Source of the DNA: Ignavibacteria bacterium UBA2333
Lineage (GTDB): Bacteria > Bacteroidota > Ignavibacteria > Kapaibacteriales > Kapaibacteriaceae
Reading direction: 5' to 3'
NCBI GenBank assembly: GCA_002344895.1
Contig: DDUR01000062.1
Span: 1 to 29,627, forward strand
DNA: 29,627 nucleotides
Shown here: piece by piece, positions 24,558 to 29,627 of the stretch
Layout of the letters: each line of letters opens with the position of its first letter
Numbering within the stretch: the first letter of the stretch is position 1
Notes under the pieces: model-generated
The model's database searches: none
What the model was told of the DNA's origin: nothing
What the model saw: only the letters and a program-made list of their open reading frames with translations
Translations under genes and position numbers: made by a program

Positions 24558-25286
24558 CTAGAGCAAGGCACTGAGAGACGAAAGTCCGATGGGCTCTACT
24601 GCAAGAAAGGCTTCGGCATACGTCACGCCGATTTTTGCACCATGTGTACGTGCGCGAGCATCAAGTTCGAGTAAGAAGTCCGGACGTGAGATATACGTCA
24701 CGGGCTCATTACTGTCATACTTTTCTGGTAGATGAAATTGTGATGCAAAGGCTCGAATTGATTCCTGTCGCACATCAAAGGTGTCGGTGATGTCTACGTA
24801 CAGGTCTGGAGCTTTGGGGAAATCATAGTGCTGTTGGAAACACAGCATTCGTCGCGGCCGATGTGGTTCTTGGCGTTGTCCATTCCGAGTGGTTTCAACC
24901 TTATGCAGTCCAGCCGAAAACGCAGCGGCACGGGCAAGGCGGTGTACGGCTTCATGATCTGGATGTCGTTCCCACGGTGGGGGAATTAACAGTAACGTCG
25001 GTTTCCAGTGGCGGATTGCCGTAACAATCTTTAGGATATTCTCCTGGTTATGATCTATAGCACCATCGGCCATATCTAGGCAGTCGCGAGCAGATACACC
25101 AAGGATTCGGGCTGCTGCTGCAGCTTCCTGTTCGCGTAGTTCAGGTGTTCCACGTGTACCGAGTTCACCTCGTGTACACTCAACAAACACAACAGAACGA
25201 CCTTCACGAGTGAGTTTTGCAACAGTGCCACTGCAGGCGAGTTCGGCATCGTCCGGGTGAGCGGAGAGAACGACAACATCCGTCAT
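24558..25286 (-). CDS. bshB1: Bacillithiol biosynthesis deacetylase (BshB1)
   Basis: 242 aa LmbE/PIG-L-type zinc deacetylase. BshB1 removes the acetyl group from GlcNAc-malate in bacillithiol synthesis. The zinc site is AHPDDAE (9-15), with a third ligand in RHPDH. TRGELGTRGTPELREQEA, LDMADG and AAFSAGLHK are specific to BshB1 rather than to mycothiol or LPS deacetylases. BshA and BshC are not in the window. Its ATG region overlaps the rpiB stop by four bases (ATGA). It is the last of the rnhA-dut-rpiB-bshB1 run and converges with the cytochrome c gene, 18 bases away. Confidence 0.92.
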   Translation of the reverse strand: MTDVVVLSAHPDDAELACSGTVAKLTREGRSVVFVECTRGELGTRGTPELREQEAAAAARILGVSARDCLDMADGAIDHNQENILKIVTAIRHWKPTLLLIPPPWERHPDHEAVHRLARAAAFSAGLHKVETTRNGQRQEPHRPRRMLCFQQHYDFPKAPDLYVDITDTFDVRQESIRAFASQFHLPEKYDSNEPVTYISRPDFLLELDARARTHGAKIGVTYAEAFLAVEPIGLSSLSALL

Positions 25287-25726
25287 GCGTGATCTCCTAA
25301 CGAGTGGATCTTCTCAACACGTCGTTCATGTCGTCCGCCTTCAAAGGCAGTCGTGAGGAACGTTCTCACGATCTCCACAGCAAGCTGCTCGTCTACCAAT
25401 CGCTGCCCAATAGCAACAACGTTTGCATTGTTGTGCTGTCGTGCAAGCATAGCCATCTCCGTTGTCACGCAGTTTGCAGCGCGGATACCATTCACCTTGT
25501 TCGCAGCAATGGAGATGCCGATACCACTTCCGCACACAACAACACCAAACGTCGCCGTACCATCGGCAACAAGTCGAGCGGCAGCCACACCGTAGTCTGG
25601 ATAGTCTGTCGACTCGGTTGAAGTTGTTCCCACGTCTCGCACATCATGACCATCGGCAACAAGTGCTGACTTAATCACTTCCTTGTGCGTAAATCCTGCG
25701 TGATCTGAACCGATGCTGATTACCAT
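25283..25726 (-). CDS. rpiB: Ribose-5-phosphate isomerase B (RpiB)
   Basis: 147 aa. It interconverts ribose 5-phosphate and ribulose 5-phosphate in the pentose phosphate pathway. IGSDHAGF (5-12), DVGTTSTESTDYPDYG, VVVCGSGIGISIAANKVNGIRAA with the active-site Cys, and HNNANVVAIGQR are all family motifs. Allose-6-phosphate isomerase activity is possible in this family. The start at 25726 fits the family's N-terminus (M-V-I-S-I-G-S-D-H). It overlaps bshB1 and follows dut by 9 bases. Confidence 0.95.
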   Translation of the reverse strand: MVISIGSDHAGFTHKEVIKSALVADGHDVRDVGTTSTESTDYPDYGVAAARLVADGTATFGVVVCGSGIGISIAANKVNGIRAANCVTTEMAMLARQHNNANVVAIGQRLVDEQLAVEIVRTFLTTAFEGGRHERRVEKIHSLGDHA

Positions 25727-25735
25727 GATGTTTTC

Positions 25736-26182
25736 CTATCTGCCAGTGCTTCCAAAACCACCGGAACCTCGCTCCGTAGCGTCCAGTGACTCCACGACGT
25801 TCCAGTCGACGGTTTCGTGACGAGCAACAACGAGCTGAGCGATACGCTCACCACGTTCAACGGTAAATGGTGTACGAGAGAAGTTTGCCAGGATGACCTT
25901 GATCTCACCGCGATAGTCGCTATCAACAGTTCCAGGACTGTTTAATGCAAAGACACCATGTTTTGCTGCGAGTCCGGACCGTGAACGCACCTGAAGCTCG
26001 TATCCACGTGGAATTGATACAGATAAACCTGTCGGAACAAGTGTAACGGAGCCTGGTTCGAGTGTTAGTGCACTCTCAACAGCAGCATGAACATCCATTC
26101 CAGCTGCTCCAGGTGTTGCGTACACCGGAAGAGGGAGGTCAGCTGCATGGTCGAGTTGTACAAGGTCAACGGATAGTTTCAT
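25736..26182 (-). CDS. dut: dUTP diphosphatase (Dut)
   Basis: 148 aa, trimeric dUTPase that hydrolyses dUTP to dUMP and pyrophosphate. The five motifs are visible: TPGAAGMDVHA, VRSRSGLAAKHG, LNSPGTVDSDYRGEI, GERIAQLVV and the C-terminal RGSGGFGSTG. Size and order are standard. The start at 26182 gives the canonical N-terminus. It lies 17 bases after rnhA and 9 bases before rpiB. Confidence 0.96.
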   Translation of the reverse strand: MKLSVDLVQLDHAADLPLPVYATPGAAGMDVHAAVESALTLEPGSVTLVPTGLSVSIPRGYELQVRSRSGLAAKHGVFALNSPGTVDSDYRGEIKVILANFSRTPFTVERGERIAQLVVARHETVDWNVVESLDATERGSGGFGSTGR

Positions 26183-26199
26183 ACATCGAAACTACGGAC

Positions 26200-26844
26200 T
26201 TACTTCCGCCCAAAATCTGCAGGGTTTTCACCCCAGTACTCCGTCTCCCACTTCAGAACGGGTGATCGTGGGGTATGGGACTGGATCCAGCGTTCAGCGC
26301 GGTCAAGTAAATCAAACACCTCGGCATTTTCGGCAGTGCGCTGAACCGTCGTTTTCGTGTGCCGATGACGCAGCCATGACAGAGCCGTTCGTGAGTCGGT
26401 ATAGACTGGAAGTTCATCACCGGCACGGTGCAGCATACTCAGGGCATGAATGATGGCCAGGAACTCACCGATGTTATTGGAAGCCCCCAAAAAAGGCCCC
26501 TTTCGAAAAATCTCTGCTCGCGTTTCCGTATCAACACCGCGGTACTCCATCACGCCCGTTGTCATATCACAGGCCGCATCAACAGAGATACTCGGTAGAA
26601 GGGGGCCCGGCACGGTAAGCAATGCTGTACGGGGCTTTTTCTCAACAATTGGTACTTCGGCTGTTGCGGCTACGTAGCCGATCTCATACGCACGCGTTGC
26701 TTCTTCCTTTGACGTATATGACCGGAATCGTGCGCCAGGGACTCCACGTACCTGGGCTTCTGCATCCTTCCAGGCGGAGTACACACCTGGATTGTGGCCA
26801 GACCACACAACGTACCATTTCGGTGATTTCTGCTTCGACATCAT
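26200..26844 (-). CDS. rnhA: Ribonuclease HI with viroplasmin domain
   Basis: 214 aa (a second ATG, at 26841, is equally likely). Residues about 9-55 are a viroplasmin-type hybrid-binding domain (KWYVVWSGHNPGVYSAWKDAE), and 86-214 are the RNase H fold. The acidic catalytic set is D89 (SVDAA), E127 (NNIGEFLAI), D150 (YTDSRTA) and D210 (NPADFGRK), so it looks active. Enzymes of this layout cut the RNA strand of RNA-DNA hybrids and are common in Bacteroidota. It heads the minus-strand run with dut and rpiB and diverges from yifB across 84 bases. Confidence 0.92.
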   Translation of the reverse strand: MMSKQKSPKWYVVWSGHNPGVYSAWKDAEAQVRGVPGARFRSYTSKEEATRAYEIGYVAATAEVPIVEKKPRTALLTVPGPLLPSISVDAACDMTTGVMEYRGVDTETRAEIFRKGPFLGASNNIGEFLAIIHALSMLHRAGDELPVYTDSRTALSWLRHRHTKTTVQRTAENAEVFDLLDRAERWIQSHTPRSPVLKWETEYWGENPADFGRK

Positions 26845-26845
26845 A

Positions 26846-26853
26846 CAAAGGTA
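26846..26853 (-). promoter_or_regulatory. Possible Bacteroidota -7 element upstream of rnhA
   Basis: On the minus strand TACCTTTG matches the TAnnTTTG element of Bacteroidota promoters and lies one base before the first ATG of rnhA, which would give a leaderless or near-leaderless message starting at the second ATG. The matching upstream TTTG is 26 bases away, longer than usual, so support is weak. Confidence 0.22.
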
Positions 26854-26928
26854 CGGTCATCGTACACCGGTGCGTGTCACAAAACATCGTCGTAAAACCA
26901 CTTATGCCACAGAACCAGGAATACCATC

Positions 26929-28476
26929 ATGTATGCTCGTACGAACACAGCAGCCATCAACGGCATCACGGCCTATCACGTTGAGATTGAATCACACATC
27001 GAGAACGGCCTTCCGTCGTTTCAGATCGTCGGTCTTCCCGACGGAGCTATCAGGGAATCACGAGAGCGCGTGATGGCAGCCCTCAAGAACTCACGATATC
27101 CGATACAACCCAAACGAATCGTCGTGAACCTGGCACCTGCTGATGTGCGTAAGGAGGGAAGTGCTTTTGATCTTGCGATAGCAATTGGAATGCTTGCTGC
27201 ATTCGACGTTATCGACGTAGAACTTGTAGGTAACTGCGTGTTGCTCGGCGAACTCGCGTTTGATGGATCGGTACGGCCTATCCATGGAGCACTTTCAATT
27301 GCCATGATGGTATCCAAACAACGCAAGTATGGCCGCGTCTTACTTCCGAGCGCAAATGCTGATGAAGCGGCCGTAGTTGATGGTGTTGACATTATACCAA
27401 TCGACTCATTGCAGGACACCGTAAACATTCTTACTGGTATAGAGGCCAGGAATCCTCATAAGGTTGACATTGCTTCAATCATCCGTGAGGCACAGACAAA
27501 ACATGCTGTAGACCTTGCTGATGTTAAGGGGCAAGAAGGGGTAAAACGCGCCATGGAGATAGCGGCTGCTGGCGGCCATAACCTCATCATGATTGGACCA
27601 CCGGGTGCGGGTAAGACCATGCTCGCAAAACGATTGCCCACCATCCTGCCGCCGCTAACAGTGGCAGAAGCGCTTGAGACGACAAAGATTCACTCTGTGG
27701 CTGGTCTCCTCCCCCCGGGACAGGCACTTGTGACACGACGTCCGTTTCGCGCTCCGCATCACACCATCAGTGATGCAGCACTTGTTGGCGGTGGCGTGGG
27801 CGTCGTTCGTGCCGGTGAGATATCGCTGGCACATCACGGTGTACTCTTTCTTGATGAGTTACCGGAGTTTCAGCGGAACGTGCTAGAAGTACTCCGTCAG
27901 CCCCTCGAAGACAAACGTATCACCGTTGCACGATCCAAGATGACGGTTGACTATCCGGCCAACGTCATGCTCGTATGCTCGATGAATCCTTGCCCATGTG
28001 GTCACTTTGGCGACCTTAGTCACGAATGCACCTGCAAACCTCTTGATGTACAGAAGTATATGGGACGTGTCAGCGGACCATTACTTGACAGAATTGACAT
28101 TCATGTTGACGTACCAAGTGTAGGTATAGACGCCCTGGCGAATGCTCCACCCGGAACACCCTCGTCCGTTGTGCGTGAGCGCGTGCTCACTGCGCGTGAA
28201 CGCCAGAAGCACCGTTTTTCTGGTCAGACTGGTTTGTACAAAAACGCCGACATGACAACAAAGGACATTGAGCGTATGTGCAAACTGGACGACGCTGGCG
28301 CGGCTGTGTTAAAAGCCGCCATGGTAAAACTCGGCCTATCGGCGCGGGCATACGATCGGATCCTCAAGGTAGCCCGAACGATCGCAGATCTTGCCGAGAG
28401 TGAAAACATTCGGCGTGAACATGTAGCCGAAGCTGTTCAATACCGCACACTTGACAGGCCGTATTGGAACGGATAG
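26929..28476 (+). CDS. YifB/ComM-family AAA ATPase
   Basis: 515 aa. Residues 1-170 are a ChlI-like Lon-protease-fold N-domain (VEIESHIENGLPSFQIVGLPD, VNLAPADVRKEGSAFDLAIAIG). The AAA module has Walker A GPPGAGKT (223-230), Walker B LFLDELPEF and a Cys-rich insert CPCGHFG...CTC (near 355-370). The Mg-chelatase-like C-terminal helical part includes SARAYDRILKVARTIADL. In naturally transformable bacteria ComM/YifB helps branch migration when imported DNA recombines; elsewhere the role is less clear. AGGA 9 bases upstream of the ATG may be the ribosome site. No competence genes are nearby. It ends 142 bases before the convergent reductase gene, with a hairpin between. Confidence 0.93.
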   Translation: MYARTNTAAINGITAYHVEIESHIENGLPSFQIVGLPDGAIRESRERVMAALKNSRYPIQPKRIVVNLAPADVRKEGSAFDLAIAIGMLAAFDVIDVELVGNCVLLGELAFDGSVRPIHGALSIAMMVSKQRKYGRVLLPSANADEAAVVDGVDIIPIDSLQDTVNILTGIEARNPHKVDIASIIREAQTKHAVDLADVKGQEGVKRAMEIAAAGGHNLIMIGPPGAGKTMLAKRLPTILPPLTVAEALETTKIHSVAGLLPPGQALVTRRPFRAPHHTISDAALVGGGVGVVRAGEISLAHHGVLFLDELPEFQRNVLEVLRQPLEDKRITVARSKMTVDYPANVMLVCSMNPCPCGHFGDLSHECTCKPLDVQKYMGRVSGPLLDRIDIHVDVPSVGIDALANAPPGTPSSVVRERVLTARERQKHRFSGQTGLYKNADMTTKDIERMCKLDDAGAAVLKAAMVKLGLSARAYDRILKVARTIADLAESENIRREHVAEAVQYRTLDRPYWNG

Positions 28477-28563
28477 CCATGAAGTGAAACCTTGTTGATT
28501 TGATCTCGTACGCACCCACCGTCCCCAACTCTTTGAGAACGTGTCCCCGTTTTCAAGTCCCTG

Positions 28564-28595
28564 ACAAACCCTGCGATCACCACCGCGGGGTTTGT
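28564..28595. terminator. Bidirectional hairpin terminator between convergent genes
   Basis: A 12-base-pair stem with one T-G wobble (arms acaaaccctgcg and cgcggggtttgt) encloses an 8-base loop. It sits between the stops of yifB (28476) and the reductase gene (28618), as expected for a shared terminator, though the T-tract is weak on both sides. Confidence 0.6.
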
Positions 28596-28617
28596 ACGTT
28601 TATAGACGTTGTCTCAG

Positions 28618-29553
28618 TTACGGCAGAAGAGAGCGCCGCTGTGTAGGGTGTTGAAGTTTTGCGTACAGACTATGTCGAAGTGATGCAAGGCCCGCCTGTA
28701 CACCTCGAAACTTCATACCAAGGTCCGCTTCAGCTTTCAGCGTTATCAATCCACCTCGTAATGGACGTCGAGCAGGTTGTGCGAGATCATCGGTGAGAAC
28801 GGGTTCAAGCGACGTTGTCGGCACCTTAAAGACCTCGGCGATCCGTAAGGCAAACTCGTACCGGGAGAGGTAGTCAGCACCTCCAACGTGATAGATCCCG
28901 GTGCGGCGGCGGCGTACGAGGCGTAGGATCGCCTCTGCAACATCATCGATGTAGGTTGGATTGGAATACTGATCGGTGACAACCTTGACAGGAACACGTG
29001 CATCGATCGACTCAAGGATCCATGCCACAAAGTCGGGGTGTTCCTGACTTGGACCGTACAGCACATTTGTGCGTACAACGGTTGCCTGGATTCCCGCGCC
29101 GAGAGCCGCATTCTCTGCCGCAAGTTTAGACTTACCGTAATAACTAATCGGCTTCGGAGCGTCCAACTCCGAGTACGGGCCCTTTGTCCCGTCGAACACA
29201 TAGTCCGTCGACATATGAACAAGATGTGCATCAACCACGCGGCACATACGAGCCAGGTGTTCAACAAGATCGACGTTAACGCTCCAGCACGTTGATCGAT
29301 CCGTTTCACATCGATCAACATTTGTTGTGGCAGCAGTATTAATGATGACGGCTGGAATATCATCGAGAATCGCCCGCTTGACTGCCTGTCTGTCGGTAGG
29401 ATCAAGACGTATCGCTGTTACGCGAGGATCATGAGTAAACACCTCACGTGTTGACAGGAGACGGACTCTATAGTCTGTCTCTTCGAGAATCATGGGAATG
29501 AGAGCTGCGGCTGTTCGGGAGCCGGCACCAACAACGGTGATAAGGTCGGACAT
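28618..29553 (-). CDS. RmlD-like NAD(P)-dependent sugar-nucleotide reductase (extended SDR)
   Basis: 311 aa. The N-terminal glycine loop VVGAGSRTAAALIP, the INTAATTNVDRCE motif, VHMSTDYVFDGTKGPYSE and the catalytic YYGKSKLAAE (Tyr-x3-Lys) with RTNVLYGPS identify an RmlD/dTDP-4-dehydrorhamnose-reductase-like protein. True RmlD usually has GxxGQLG near the start; here the loop is GAGSRTA, so it may be an RmlD relative with a different substrate, as in some cell-surface sugar or MAT2B-like proteins. No rmlA, B or C gene is in the window. The start at 29553 is preceded by a C-rich stretch without an obvious ribosome site; the right-hand repeat lies 20 bases upstream. Confidence 0.8.
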   Translation of the reverse strand: MSDLITVVGAGSRTAAALIPMILEETDYRVRLLSTREVFTHDPRVTAIRLDPTDRQAVKRAILDDIPAVIINTAATTNVDRCETDRSTCWSVNVDLVEHLARMCRVVDAHLVHMSTDYVFDGTKGPYSELDAPKPISYYGKSKLAAENAALGAGIQATVVRTNVLYGPSQEHPDFVAWILESIDARVPVKVVTDQYSNPTYIDDVAEAILRLVRRRRTGIYHVGGADYLSRYEFALRIAEVFKVPTTSLEPVLTDDLAQPARRPLRGGLITLKAEADLGMKFRGVQAGLASLRHSLYAKLQHPTQRRSLLP

Positions 29554-29573
29554 GGGGGCAACCTACGAAGGAA

Positions 29574-29627
29574 TCTCCGGGAGAAGGTGCCGGGGAAGGT
29601 GCCGGGGACCTATAGGTCCCCGGCACC
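29574..29627. repeat. REP-like composite palindromic element, right copy (inverted)
   Basis: The reverse complement matches positions 1-54 with one difference (the centre of the 30-base palindrome reads at rather than aa, making 29598-29627 a perfect palindrome). Module order is half palindrome B, half arm, full palindrome A, running to the last base of the window. It lies upstream of the reductase gene start. Confidence 0.85.

Noticed and set aside
1..29627. Terminal inverted repeats of a 29.6 kb composite transposon
   Set aside because: The same modules occur inside at 6781-6863, the contents are housekeeping genes, and no transposase is present, so dispersed REP copies at contig edges explain it better.
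1..29627. CRISPR arrays or tRNA genes
   Set aside because: No regularly spaced direct repeats of the right length and no cloverleaf or T-loop signature were found.

Overview
This 29.6 kb window looks chromosomal and comes from a Bacteroidota-like (FCB group) bacterium. The lineage is an inference from gene content: large exported proteins with type IX-type C-terminal sorting domains, an SDD-bearing lipoprotein, a BshB1 bacillithiol enzyme, a viroplasmin-type RNase H and an IcmF-type mutase. A Kapabacteria/Ignavibacteria-like member is my best guess, but no rRNA is present to test it. There are 23 protein genes, most on the minus strand. I saw no tRNA, rRNA, CRISPR array, transposase or phage gene. 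Both ends of the window fall inside the same palindromic repeat, which suggests a contig that broke at a dispersed repeat.

Layout. (1) 59-6739, minus: B12/acyl-CoA metabolism. An IcmF-type isobutyryl-CoA mutase is split into a B12-binding plus G-protein chaperone half (5333-6739) and a mutase-barrel half (1887-3914), with a DUF4397 lipoprotein gene between them. A CHAP-type peptidoglycan hydrolase and a threonine/serine dehydratase follow. (2) 6781-6863: a REP-like composite element. (3) 6880-7590: ispD of the MEP isoprenoid pathway. (4) 7660-15606: three large exported proteins. These are an Ig-repeat adhesin-like protein, an arylsulfotransferase-like/FN3 protein, and a divergent Asp-box propeller whose 5' end overlaps that of its neighbour.

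(5) 15662-24069, minus: one long, tightly packed gene run. It starts as a shortened dcw cluster (rsmH, murF, mraY) and continues into an Lgt-like membrane protein, four small membrane proteins, an MJ0619/Tes-type radical SAM protein and a GT28/MGDG-synthase-like glycosyltransferase. The Lgt-like protein lacks two signature residues of true Lgt. The radical SAM family includes archaeal tetraether lipid synthase. I propose this block as the most interesting part of the window: a candidate lipid-modifying or lipid-joining pathway wired to peptidoglycan precursor synthesis.

(6) 24120-29553: a monohaem cytochrome c (plus), then a housekeeping run bshB1-rpiB-dut-rnhA (minus), a YifB/ComM AAA ATPase (plus), a hairpin terminator, and an RmlD-like reductase (minus). 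Signals not explained by genes include the REP composites, a 14-base G-rich motif found three times exactly on the plus strand, and two hairpins with identical loops and covarying stems in the leader of the Ig-repeat protein gene.
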